In this document: positions 18,701 to 26,900 of the stretch, in pieces
Position numbering within the stretch: position 1 is the stretch's first letter
How the letters are laid out: each line of letters opens with the position of its first letter
Translations under genes and position numbers: made by a program
Notes under the pieces: model-generated
The model's input: the letters and a program-made list of their open reading frames with translations, nothing else
Database searches by the model: none
Told to the model about the DNA's origin: nothing
Source: DASXRA01 sp036558905
Lineage (GTDB): Bacteria; Actinomycetota; Actinomycetes; Mycobacteriales; Jatrophihabitantaceae
DNA: 64,000 bases
Direction: 5' to 3'
NCBI GenBank assembly: GCA_036558905.1
Contig: DATBER010000024.1
Coordinates: 1-64,000 of the forward strand

Positions 18701-19090
18701 CATGACGGCGCCGTACCGCTGGGCCAGGTCGGGGTCGAAGCTGGACGCCAGCGAGACGGGTGCCGGCAGCGCGGTGGCCGGTGTGCCGTCGCGCACCCCG
18801 GCCGGTCCGTCGGACAGCAGCTGGGCCGGGATGCCCAGCCGCGGGACGCCGTTCACGTAACCGACCGCGTGCACGCCGGCCGGAGCCGACACGCCTTCGA
18901 GCAGCGTCGCTTCCTCCTCGATCGTCATCTGCCCGAGCAGCTCGTCGACGCGCTGCTCGATCGGCTGGCCGGCGTTCAGCCACGGGCGAGCGTCGGCCGA
19001 GGCGCCGGGCGGTCCCACGGTGGCCGCCGCGAACGAGGCGATGGCGGTGATCAGGACGGTGAACAGGACGAGATGGGCAGCACGCCGCAT
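15710..19090 (-). CDS. Secreted GH3 beta-glycosidase with PA14 domain
   Basis: This 1126-aa exported enzyme has a signal peptide at about 1-32. The GH3 N-terminal barrel carries the predicted nucleophile D269 in VVGSDYPATHS and the KHFAANNQE substrate-binding segment. The GH3 C-terminal domain is split by a PA14 module (about 434-556). A fibronectin-III-like domain, an NPCBM-associated segment and a jelly-roll end domain follow. I chose ATG 19090, preceded by TAGGAGGCGCTGGT; the open frame extends 13 codons further without a ribosome site. It starts an operon with the GH31 gene. A palindrome 30 bp upstream may be its operator. The exact sugar specificity is unknown. Confidence 0.88.
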   Translation of the reverse strand: MRRAAHLVLFTVLITAIASFAAATVGPPGASADARPWLNAGQPIEQRVDELLGQMTIEEEATLLEGVSAPAGVHAVGYVNGVPRLGIPAQLLSDGPAGVRDGTPATALPAPVSLASSFDPDLAQRYGAVMGDEAARRGYEALYGPMINIVRVPEGGRNFETLGEDPALAGAIGTAEVKGIQSQQVAAQVKHFAANNQENERTTSSSDVDERTLHEIYLPAFEDTVKNGRAWSLMCAYNKVNGTYACENYPLLHDTLKGDWGFDGVVGSDYPATHSTVASAEAGLDQEFGGSTFYAQLPAAVHSGRLAKSVLDDHARRVLRMMFRAGLFDNDRPTGPPDVDAHAAVARTAAADGSVLLKNDGVLPLDGSQAHSVAVIGPYGNSVPAGGGSSQVTPYHAVTPVQGLSARGLDVTYTQGSSGGGAPPAIPASAFTDLSGEYFANQDLSGTPALTRDDAQIDFDWGQGAPAAGLPADHFSARWTGTLTAPTTGDYTLGLTSDDGSRLYVDGQLVIDNWRDQAANTETAVLHLVGGAAHQIKVEYYENGGDALASLGWSAPGEQDPGITAAVAAAKAADAAVVVVGEISSEGSDRASLALPGTQDALVDAVVKANPNTVVVLNTGGPVLMPWIGDARAVLEMWYPGEEDGNALGDLLFGDASPGGRLPVTFPAAADQTPIAGPPQYPAQDGHYVYSEKLNVGYRWYDATGTAPLFPFGFGLSYTQFAYSNLRVTPVVTPDGTAQVSVQVRNTGSRAGSEVVQLYVGAPSSAGEPPRVLKDFRKVTLGAGASTTVRFTLRQSDLAIWDAVTHQPSTVDGTYQVYVGSSSRDLRAQAPLLVPLTLGAQSVDITAPALAAAGTTVQVTGTVRNTGDLPINQGQVTLHAPSGWTVTPAGAQRVNVVRPHSTAQLAWTVTVPADAAAGAQTLSATATWSGGARSSADATTTVNVPYASFTAAYNGTGISDDANPAGANFDGSGYSYSAQALSSIGLSPGATASYGGLTFHWPDSAPGTPDMVTATGQTITLSGQGSTLGLLGAANNGSDSGSVTVTYTDGSTASGPVTLADWYNNAAVPGCTLAATVPYWNRPPGGLPVQPVSLYVTTVSLDPGKTVAAVTLPSESRFHAFAAAIG

Positions 19091-19119
19091 ACCAGCGCCT
19101 CCTAGACCGGCCCGAGAAA

Positions 19120-19134
19120 GTTGTGACACACAAC
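19120..19134. promoter_or_regulatory. Candidate operator upstream of the GH3-GH31 operon
   Basis: Perfect palindrome GTTGTG-ACA-CACAAC (6-bp arms, 3-bp centre), 30 bp before the GH3 start codon in the only sizeable gap upstream of the operon. It is a plausible binding site for a LacI- or TetR-type repressor, but no regulator gene is adjacent, so the protein is unknown. Confidence 0.45.
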
Positions 19135-19184
19135 ATAAGCGTGAGTGACCGGTTAAGGAAGAGTTCGATACGGATCGCGCAGGA

Positions 19185-20402
19185 TCAGGCAGATAGTTCC
19201 GCGGCCGACCGGGTGTCCTCGCGGTCCGCGCGGGTGGGCGGCCGCTGCAGCATCAGCGCCAGGAAGGCCAGGCCGGCCACCGCGTAGCTGACGCACAACC
19301 AGGTCTGCCACCAGTGATGGTGGAATTCGGCGATGTACGTGTACGGCGGTTGGGTCGACGGCGTCCACCACTCGGGGGCGAGCAGCGGCACAAGAGCCAG
19401 GATCGCCGCGGCCCGATGGCGCCCGCGCGCGATCAGCACGAGCAGTGCCGGCACGAACCACACCCAGTGATGGCTCCACGAGATCGGCGAGGTCAACAAC
19501 CCGCCGAAGGCCACGCAGGTCAGCGCCGCCACATCATCACCCATGCGCAACTGCCGGGCCGCCGCGTAGATGGCCAGGCCCAGCGCGGCCAGGGCGATCG
19601 GCGCGTAGACCACGGTGGCCGGGTGCAGGTCGCGGGTGAAACGCACCAACTGCCCGTACAGCGACTGGTTGGAGATGTAGGACTGCTGGCCGACGTGGTT
19701 GGGGTCCCAGAACAGCTTCGTCCAGAAGTGCGTGGCGTCGTGCGGGCTGGCGATCGCGCTGAGGCCCACCGTGGCGGCGAAGCCGACCACCGCCCGGGCC
19801 ACGGACGCCCAGTCACGTTTGAGCACGAAGTAGATGACGTACACGCCCGGGATGATCTTGATACCGGCGGCCACCCCGGTCAGCATGCCCCGCCACCGGG
19901 CCGGGACGAGGAAGCAGTCGGCGACGACCAGCGCGGCCAGCAGCAGGTTGACCTGTCCGAGCCAGAACGTGCGCTGCACCGGCTCGAGGGCGAAGCCCAG
20001 CCCGGCCAGCGGCAACAGCACCGGCCAGGCGATGCCCAGCCGCCGCCCACAGGTCAACGTCACGAGCAGGTAGCAGCCCAGCGACAGCAGCGACTGGCCG
20101 ATGCCGGCCAGCACCGGCCCGACCAGGTAGGCCGGCACGAACAGGGCGGCCGCGAACGGGGGATAGGTGAAGGGCAGGTCCGGATGCGGGAAGTGCGGCG
20201 CCGAGTCGTACAGCGACCGCCCGTGGATCAGCTCACCCGCCCCGCGCCGGTACACGCTCAGGTCGAGCAGCGGCCAGTGCCACACGTCGCCCAGCCAGCG
20301 CACCGAGGCGAAGGCGAACGCCGCGACGACGCACAGCGCCGTCGTCCGCAGCACGCGTCGGTCGACGTTCATCCGCGAGAGGGTGGCGTGGACCGACGGC
20401 AT
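19185..20402 (-). CDS. GT87-type polyprenyl-phosphate-sugar transferase, membrane
   Basis: This 405-aa polytopic membrane protein has about ten hydrophobic segments and the hallmarks of GT87/DUF2029 alpha-mannosyltransferases: an acidic-aromatic motif in the first external loop (LDLSVYRRGAGEL), then the FTYPPFAA segment. It would transfer a sugar from polyprenyl phosphate to a cell-envelope acceptor at the outer membrane face, as known for PimE-like enzymes. Donor and acceptor are not readable. ATG 20402 lies 3 bp after the stop of the pseudouridine synthase gene, so the two are cotranscribed. Confidence 0.82.
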   Translation of the reverse strand: MPSVHATLSRMNVDRRVLRTTALCVVAAFAFASVRWLGDVWHWPLLDLSVYRRGAGELIHGRSLYDSAPHFPHPDLPFTYPPFAAALFVPAYLVGPVLAGIGQSLLSLGCYLLVTLTCGRRLGIAWPVLLPLAGLGFALEPVQRTFWLGQVNLLLAALVVADCFLVPARWRGMLTGVAAGIKIIPGVYVIYFVLKRDWASVARAVVGFAATVGLSAIASPHDATHFWTKLFWDPNHVGQQSYISNQSLYGQLVRFTRDLHPATVVYAPIALAALGLAIYAAARQLRMGDDVAALTCVAFGGLLTSPISWSHHWVWFVPALLVLIARGRHRAAAILALVPLLAPEWWTPSTQPPYTYIAEFHHHWWQTWLCVSYAVAGLAFLALMLQRPPTRADREDTRSAAELSA

Positions 20403-20405
20403 GGC

Positions 20406-21332
20406 TCAGCTCTCGCCGCGCAGCACGTCCAGCGCGTGCTGCAGGTCGGCCGGGTACGGCGACACGAAGCTCACCCACTCGCCCGTGGCCGGATGGCCGA
20501 AGCCCAGCTCGCGGGCGTGCAGCCACTGCCGGGTCAGGCCCAGCCGCTTGGCCAGCACCGGATCGGCGCCGTATGTCAGGTCGCCGACACACGGGTGCCG
20601 GATCGCCGCCATGTGCACCCGGATCTGGTGGGTGCGCCCCGTCTCGAGGTGCACGTCGAGCAGGCTGGCCGCGCGGAACGCCTCGACCGTCTCGTAGTGC
20701 GTCACGCTCGGCCGGCCGCCGGCCACCACGGCGAACTTGTAGTCGGCGGACGGGTGGCGGTCGATCGGCCCGTCGATGGTGCCCTTGCTCGGGTCGGGAT
20801 GTCCCTGCACGAGCGCGGAGTAGCGCTTGGCGACGGTCCGCTCCTTGAACGCCCGCTTGAGCACCGAGTAGGCGTGCTCGCTCTTGGCCACCACCATGAC
20901 GCCCGTGGTGCCGGCGTCCAGGCGGTGTACGACGCCCTGCCGCTCGGCCGCGCCCGAGGTGGCGATGCGGTAGCCGCTGGCCGCGAGGCCGGCCAGGACC
21001 GTCGGGCCGGTCCAGCCCGGGCTCGGGTGCACGGCCACGCCGATCGGCTTGTCCACCACGACGATGTCGTCGTCGTCGTAGAGCACGCCCAGCCCGTCCA
21101 CCGGCTGCGGTTCGGGCGGTGCCGTCTCTGGCTCGGGAAGTGTCACCTCGAGCACGGATCCGCCGTGCACCTTGGCCGAGCGGCTGGGCGCGGTGCCGTC
21201 GACCAGCACATCGCCGTCGTCGATGAGCCGGGCCGCCGCCGTCCGGGAAAGCCCGAACAGCCGGGCCAGCGCGGCGTCGAGGCGCAGCCCGTCCAACCCG
21301 TCCGGAACCGGCAGCAGCCGCGAGGCAGTCAT
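20406..21332 (-). CDS. RluA-family pseudouridine synthase (RluD-like)
   Basis: This 308-aa enzyme converts specific uridines to pseudouridine, probably in 23S rRNA. An N-terminal S4 RNA-binding domain (RLDAALARLFGLSRTAAARLIDDGDVLVDG) precedes the catalytic domain with the motif VVHRLDAGTTGVMVVAKS, whose Asp is catalytic, and the family segment GRTHQIRVH. ATG 21332 overlaps the lspA stop by 4 bp, the usual lspA-rluD pairing in bacteria. The exact target site is not evident. Confidence 0.93.
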   Translation of the reverse strand: MTASRLLPVPDGLDGLRLDAALARLFGLSRTAAARLIDDGDVLVDGTAPSRSAKVHGGSVLEVTLPEPETAPPEPQPVDGLGVLYDDDDIVVVDKPIGVAVHPSPGWTGPTVLAGLAASGYRIATSGAAERQGVVHRLDAGTTGVMVVAKSEHAYSVLKRAFKERTVAKRYSALVQGHPDPSKGTIDGPIDRHPSADYKFAVVAGGRPSVTHYETVEAFRAASLLDVHLETGRTHQIRVHMAAIRHPCVGDLTYGADPVLAKRLGLTRQWLHARELGFGHPATGEWVSFVSPYPADLQHALDVLRGES

Positions 21333-21892
21333 CGACCCCGCGGGCCGCGTCGCCCGTCGAGATCGATGCCGCGCAGCGCCAGGATCGCGGCCAGGACCGC
21401 GCCGCAGGTGATCGCCGAATCGGCCAGATTGAAGATGGCGAACCGCGCCCCGTCGTCGGAGAACGGGCTGATCCAGTCGACGACGTGGCCGCGGCCGACG
21501 CCCGGCGCCCGGAACAGCCGGTCGACGATGTTGCCCAGCGCCCCGCCGAGGATCAGGCCGAGTGCCACCGCCCAGCCGATCGAACGCAGCCGGCGCGCGG
21601 TGCGCAGGATGACCCCGACCACGGCCAGCGCGATGACGGTGAGGAAGACGGTCGCGCCGGTGCCGGTGCTGAACGCAGCCCCGGAGTTGCGCGTCTCCAC
21701 CAGGTAGATCGCCCCGCCGAGCAGGCGGACCGGCGGGTGGTCGCCCAGGTTGGCGGCGACGATGACCTTGCTGACGATGTCGATGATCAGCGCCGCGGCC
21801 GCCACCAGCCCGAACAGCAGCAAGCGGCGGGGCTTGGCGGGCGCGCGGGACTCGTCAGCCACGGCGGCCGCATCGGCGTCGGCATCGGTCAC
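21329..21892 (-). CDS. lspA: Lipoprotein signal peptidase (signal peptidase II)
   Basis: This 187-aa aspartic membrane protease cleaves signal peptides of diacylated prolipoproteins. Four membrane spans follow an acidic-Ala N-terminus. The two catalytic Asp motifs are visible in LGNIVDRLFR and FNLADSAITCG, along with the conserved NSGAAFS segment. I chose GTG 21892, preceded by ATGGACAG; the open frame runs 66 more codons upstream without family similarity. It is coupled to the pseudouridine synthase by a 4-bp overlap. The 181 bp upstream, to the DksA-like gene, shows nothing else recognisable. Confidence 0.93.
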   Translation of the reverse strand: MTDADADAAAVADESRAPAKPRRLLLFGLVAAAALIIDIVSKVIVAANLGDHPPVRLLGGAIYLVETRNSGAAFSTGTGATVFLTVIALAVVGVILRTARRLRSIGWAVALGLILGGALGNIVDRLFRAPGVGRGHVVDWISPFSDDGARFAIFNLADSAITCGAVLAAILALRGIDLDGRRGPRGR

Positions 21893-22073
21893 CTGTCCAT
21901 TGTGGCCGATCAGGTCGCCTCCGGTGACTCCCGCTCGTCGCGAGCGACGGTCAGGTAGGCGAGATGCAAGGCGGATGAGGAGCCCATACCGCTCTCGTAC
22001 CGGGGACGACGACCCCTCAGCAGATCGCGGGCCGGAGGCTCGCGCAGCGGAGCACGGAGTCACCGGGCACGGC

Positions 22074-23213
22074 CTAACGCCGCTCCTCACGCTGCTTGCA
22101 CGACACGTCCAGAGTCGCCATGGGGAACGCCTTGAGCCGAGCCTTGGGAATCGGGTTGCCGCAGCTTTCGCAGTAGCCGTACGTGCCCGCGTCGATGCGG
22201 TCGACCGCCCGCTGGATCTGGGTCACCAGGTCCAGGCGGTTCGCCGCGATCGACAGCTCCTGCTCGCGCTCGAACGTCTTGCTGCCGGCGTCGGCCTGGT
22301 CGTCGCCCGCCCCGTCGCTGTTCGCACGCTGGAGGTCGTTCAGGTCGCGCATCGAGCGGTCGTACTCGGATTGAAGCTCGGTCAGCTCGGCCACCAGAGA
22401 CGAGCGAACCTCGGCCAGCTCGGCCGGGGTCCAGTCCGAGCCACGGGGCACCGCGATCTGGGTCGGTGCCTTGGCCGGGGCGGCCTTCGTGGGGCCCGGC
22501 GGCGCCTTGACGGGGGCCGGCTGGACCGCCGCGGTCTGAGCCGGCGCCTTGGCCCGGGCCGTCGTCGCCGCCTTCGCCGGTGCCTTCTTGGCCGGAGCCC
22601 TCGTCGCTGCCTTCGTTGCCGCCCTCGTCGCTGCCTTCGCGGGAGCCGCCTTGGCCGTCACCTTCTTGGCCGTCACCGTCTTGGCCGGAGCCTTGGCCGT
22701 CACCTTCGTGGCCTTCGCCGCAACCTTCTTGGCGGGCGCCGTCTTCACTGGGGCCTTCTTGGCTACGGCCTTCGCCGGAGCCGACTTGGCGGCCGCCCTC
22801 TTGGCCGGAGCCTTGGCCGCCACTTTCTTCACGGCGGCCTTCTTCGCCACGACCTTCTCGGCCGGTGCCTTCTTGGCCGGTGCCTTGGTCGCCGGTGCCT
22901 TGGTCGCCGCGCGCTTGGCCGGCGCACGGCGAGCCGCCGTCTTCGTCGCCTTGGCGGCGGGCGCTTTCTTCGCCGGCGCCTTCTTGGCTGCCGCTGTCTT
23001 GGCCGGCGCCTTGGTGGCCTTCTTAGCCACCGCCTTGGTGGCCGTCTTGGCCGGCGCTTTCTTGGCCGCCTTGGTCGCCGGCCCGGCGCTCCCCCGCGCC
23101 GACGGCTTGCCGGCCGCCGTCTTGACCGCAGCCGTACGAGTGGCCGATGTTCCCCGCCCGGCCGCGCCCGAGCGACGCAGCGAACGGCCGGTTCGTGCAA
23201 GTCCGGCGGGCAT
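22074..23213 (-). CDS. DksA/TraR-like zinc-finger protein with long histone-H1-like tail
   Basis: This 379-aa protein has two parts. Residues to about 240 are a Lys/Ala/Pro-rich disordered tail built from AKKAPAK-type repeats, like histone H1 tails and actinobacterial HupB. The last ~125 residues are a DksA/TraR domain: a coiled-coil helix pair (ELTELQSEYDRSMRDLNDLQ) and a zinc finger, YGYCESCGNPIPKARLKAFP. Only three of the usual four cysteines are present: the finger ends LDVSCKQ where relatives have LCVTCKQ. It probably binds RNA polymerase and DNA. ATG 23213 is preceded by AGGAGAGGGG; a GTG seven codons upstream is less likely. The repeats give direct DNA repeats across 22500-23150. Confidence 0.85.
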   Translation of the reverse strand: MPAGLARTGRSLRRSGAAGRGTSATRTAAVKTAAGKPSARGSAGPATKAAKKAPAKTATKAVAKKATKAPAKTAAAKKAPAKKAPAAKATKTAARRAPAKRAATKAPATKAPAKKAPAEKVVAKKAAVKKVAAKAPAKRAAAKSAPAKAVAKKAPVKTAPAKKVAAKATKVTAKAPAKTVTAKKVTAKAAPAKAATRAATKAATRAPAKKAPAKAATTARAKAPAQTAAVQPAPVKAPPGPTKAAPAKAPTQIAVPRGSDWTPAELAEVRSSLVAELTELQSEYDRSMRDLNDLQRANSDGAGDDQADAGSKTFEREQELSIAANRLDLVTQIQRAVDRIDAGTYGYCESCGNPIPKARLKAFPMATLDVSCKQREERR

Positions 23214-23317
23214 GGCAACCCCTCTCCTCGCCACTGTTGCAGACCCGGCTGAACCAAGCCCGCAAAGGCGGCCAAGGATACGAGGCGTAACGGTTTGACG
23301 CCACTGACCACGCCGGT

Positions 23318-23608
23318 TCAGGCCCCCAGCAAGGCCGCGAGACGACTCTGCAATACCCCGGGATCACCGACAACAAACAGGATCTTGTCGCGGGACCGCG
23401 GGCCGGTGACAAGGCTCACGGCCGAGCGGCGGACCCCGAACGCGGCCGCGACCGCCTCGACCACGGCGCGGTTGGCCTGCCCGTCGACCGGCCGTGCCGG
23501 CACGGCTACTACCAGTGCGTGCGCCCCGTAGCGGCCGCCGACGGCCGCCCGACCGGCGCCGGGACGCACCCGGACCGCGAGCCGCAGTCCCGGCGAGGTG
23601 GAATCCAC
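23318..23608 (-). CDS. DUF167 / YggU-family protein
   Basis: This is a 96-aa small cytoplasmic protein of the DUF167 (YggU) family. Typical segments are LRLAVRVRPGAGRAAVGG at the start, VAVPARPVDGQANRAVVEAVA in the middle and VTGPRSRDKILFV near the end. The family's biochemical role is unknown. GTG 23608 follows AAGGAGGTGCGCCC, a near-perfect ribosome site, although the open frame extends a further 75 codons. It is divergent from the ileS leader, about 30 bp away. Confidence 0.88.
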   Translation of the reverse strand: MDSTSPGLRLAVRVRPGAGRAAVGGRYGAHALVVAVPARPVDGQANRAVVEAVAAAFGVRRSAVSLVTGPRSRDKILFVVGDPGVLQSRLAALLGA

Positions 23609-23632
23609 GGGCGCACCTCCTTGCCGCCCGGC

Positions 23633-23638
23633 TATCAT
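23633..23638 (+). promoter_or_regulatory. Candidate -10 element for the ileS T-box transcript
   Basis: TATCAT lies just before the conserved 5' part of the T-box leader, putting a transcription start near 23645. No good -35 hexamer is seen at 17 bp. The space between the divergent DUF167 gene and the leader allows little else. Confidence 0.45.
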
Positions 23639-23639
23639 G

Positions 23640-23901
23640 GCGCCGCGACGACGAGGACGAGTAGCCGCGGGGTCCAGCCGTGAGCGACCTGGGGACAGTG
23701 TGAGCCCGGGCGGTCTGGCCGCGAGCGAAATCACCTCCGAGCACCGGAAGAACGGGCCCGCCGGCCCTAGTAGAACCGGGCCCCGAACGAAGCGGGCGCC
23801 GCAAGGCGCCAACGAGGGTGGTACCGCGGCCACGCCGGGCCGAATCCGGCGGGTCGTCCCTCGACCCAGAGGAGTTGAGGGAGTCGAGGAGTACCCCCGC
23901 A
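23640..23901 (+). ncRNA. T-box riboswitch, isoleucine-specific, upstream of ileS
   Basis: This leader should sense uncharged tRNA-Ile and raise IleRS synthesis. The canonical T-box bulge AACGAGGGTGGTACCGCGG is at 23811-23829. Upstream is a short stem I with AGTA and GAGCGA motifs and the candidate specifier AUC at 23730-23732, within GCGAAATCACC. There is no terminator with a T-run before the start codon. Instead CCTCGAC (23859-23865) can pair with GTCGAGG (23883-23889), which covers the ileS ribosome site. That points to translational control, as known for actinobacterial ileS T-boxes. Confidence 0.88.
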
Positions 23902-26900
23902 GTGACCGCCTACGAGCCCCTTCCGGCCCACGTCGACCTCGCCGCGATGGATCGCGAGGTCATCGACACGTGGCAGGCCCAGAAGGTCTTCACCCGCAGC
24001 CTGGAAAAGACGGCGGCAGACGGGCCCATGTGGACGTTCTACGAGGGGCCGCCCACCGCCAACGGCATGCCCGGCACGCACCACATCGAGGCGCGCGTGT
24101 TCAAGGACGTGTTCCCGCGGTTCAAGACCATGAAGGGTTACCACGTCCCTCGGATGGCCGGCTGGGACTGCCACGGCCTGCCCGTCGAACTGGCCGTGGA
24201 GAAGGAGCTCGGCTTCACCGGCAAGCCCGACATCGAGGCGTACGGCATCGCCGAGTTCAACGCCCAGTGCCGCGAGTCGGTGCAACGGCACGTCGACGCG
24301 TTCGAAGAGCTGACCGTCCGCATGGGCTACTGGGTCGACTTCGACAACGCCTACTGGACGATGAACGCCGACTACGTCGAGTCGGTGTGGTGGGCGCTCA
24401 AGGAGATCTTCGACAAGGGGCTGCTCGTCGAGGACTTCCGGGTCGCGCCGTACTGCACCCGCTGCGGCACCGGCCTGTCCGACCACGAGCTGGCCCAGGG
24501 CTACGACACCGTGGTCGACCCGTCGGTGTACGTGCGGCTGCCACTGACGTCGGGGCCCTACGCCGGCCGCGCGTCGATGCTGGTCTGGACGACCACGCCG
24601 TGGACGTTGCCCAGCAACGCCCTGGTCGCGGTGAAGGCCGACGTCGAGTACGTGACCGCCACCGACGGCACCGAGACGGTCGTCGTCGCCCGCGACCTGG
24701 TCGGCGCGGTATTGGGTGAGGGCTGGACGGTCGGCGACAGCTTCTCCGGCGCCGACATGCTCGGCTGGACCTATCAGCGCCCGTTCGACGTCGTGCCGTG
24801 GCCGGGTAAGGGCCACTTCGTCGTCAACGAGGACTACGTGACGACCGGCGACGGCACCGGGCTGGTCCACCAGGCCACGGTGTTCGGCACGGACGACTTC
24901 AACTCGGTACGCCGCAACGGCGTCGAGCTGGTCAACCCGATCGACACCCGGGGCCGCTTCGAGGCCGACATCCCCCTGGTCGGCGGCATGTTCTTCAAGG
25001 ACGCCGACGACGTGATCATCGCCGACCTGAAGTCCCGCGGGCTGCTGTTCCGGCATGTGCCCTACGAGCACTCCTACCCGCACTGCTGGCGCTGCCACAC
25101 GCCGCTCATGTATTACGCGCTGCCGTCCTGGTACATCCGCACGACCGAGATCAAGGACGCGCTGCTGCGCGAGAACGAGGCCACAACCTGGTTCCCGGAG
25201 ACGATCAAGCACGGCCGCTACGGCGACTGGCTGGAGAACAACATCGACTGGGCGCTGTCGCGCGACCGCTACTGGGGCACACCGCTGCCGATCTGGCGCA
25301 ACGACTCCGACCCGACCCGGTTGGTCTGCGTCGGGTCGCTGAGCGAGCTGCGCGAGCTGTCCGGCGTCGACCTCGCCGACCCGCACCGGCCCTTCGTCGA
25401 CGACGTGACGTTCACCCTCCCGGGTGAGCAGGGCACCTACCGGCGCGTCCCGCAGGTGATCGACGCCTGGTTCGACTCGGGGTCGATGCCCTTCGCCCGG
25501 TTCGGCGCGCCGCAGCGCAACCAGGCGATGTTCGAGTCGGCGTACCCGGCCGACTTCATCTGCGAGGCGATCGACCAGACCCGCGGCTGGTTCTACACGC
25601 TGATGGCGATCGGCACGCTCGTGTTCGACCGCAGCTCGTACCGCAATGTGGTCTGCCTCGGGCACCTGCTGGCCGAGGACGGCCGCAAGATGAGCAAGCA
25701 CCTGGGCAACATCCTCGAGCCGATCCCGCTCATGGACCGGCACGGGGCCGACGCGGTGCGCTGGTTCATGGTCGCCTCGGGCTCGCCGTGGTCGGCGCGA
25801 CGCATCGGGCACAAGGTGCTCGAGGAGATCGCGTCCAAGGTGCTGCGCACGTACTGGTCGGTGGCCTCGTTCCAGACGCTGTACGCGCGGGCCAACGGGT
25901 GGACGCCCGGCTCGGCGGCCGGCACGCCGACGCTGCTGGACCGGTGGGCCCGGTCCGAGGCGCACCGGCTCGCGCTGGAGGTCGACGCCGCGCTCGAGGC
26001 ATACGACACGCAGCGGGCCGGGCGGCTCATCGCGGCCTACATCGACGATCTGTCGAACTGGTACGTGCGCCGTTCACGCCGCCGGTTCTGGGACGGCGAC
26101 CCGGCCGCGTTGGCGACTCTGCACGAGTGCCTGTACGTGCTCACCCTGCTCATGGCGCCGATGACGCCGTTCGTCACCGAGAAGGTGTGGTCGTCGCTGT
26201 TCGCCGGTCAGGACGGGCTGCCCGACTCCGTCCACCTGGCCGCCTGGCCGGCGACCGACTCCGCCTCCGGCGTGCTCGACCCGACGCTGGGCGAGCAGAT
26301 GGCCCTGGTCCGCCGGCTGGTCGAACTGGGCCGCTCGGCCCGGGCCGACTCGAAGGTCAAGACGCGCCAGCCGCTGGCCCGGGCGTTGATCTCCGCGCCG
26401 GGCTGGGCCGAACTGCCCGAGTCGCTGCGCCGCGAGGTGGCCGACGAGCTCAACGTTGCCGAGCTGTCGAGCCTGGCGGGTACCGGCGAGCTGGTGCAGC
26501 TGACCGTCAAGCCGAACTTCCGGGTGCTGGGCAAGCGGTTCGGCAAGCGGACGCAGACGGTGGCCTCGGCGATCACTGCCGGCGATGCGAGCGCGTTCGT
26601 CGAGGCACTCCGGTCCGGGCAGGCGTCGGTGTCGGTCGACGGCGAGGACGTCGCGATCGGGGCGGACGAGGTTGCCGTGACCGAGACGCCCCGCTCGGGC
26701 TGGGCGGTGGCCAGCGCCGGGGCTGAGACGGTCGCTCTCGACCTGGAGCTGACCCATGAACTTCGGCTGGCCGGCCTGGCCCGCGACGTCGTACGGACCA
26801 TCCAGGACGCGCGCAAGAACGCCGGCTTCGAGGTCACCGACCGCGTCGAGCTGTTCTGGCGGGTCGGCGGTTCACCGGGACCGGCCGAGGCGCTGCGCAC

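Noticed and set aside
15734..19105. 1123-codon plus-strand frame opposite the GH3 gene
   Set aside because: Antisense shadow; Arg/Gly/Val-rich and without domains, while the minus strand has signal peptide, active site and PA14 module.
22500..23150. Dense short direct repeats, considered as CRISPR or satellite DNA
   Set aside because: The repeats are in frame and encode the AKKAPAK tail; there are no unique spacers of constant length.
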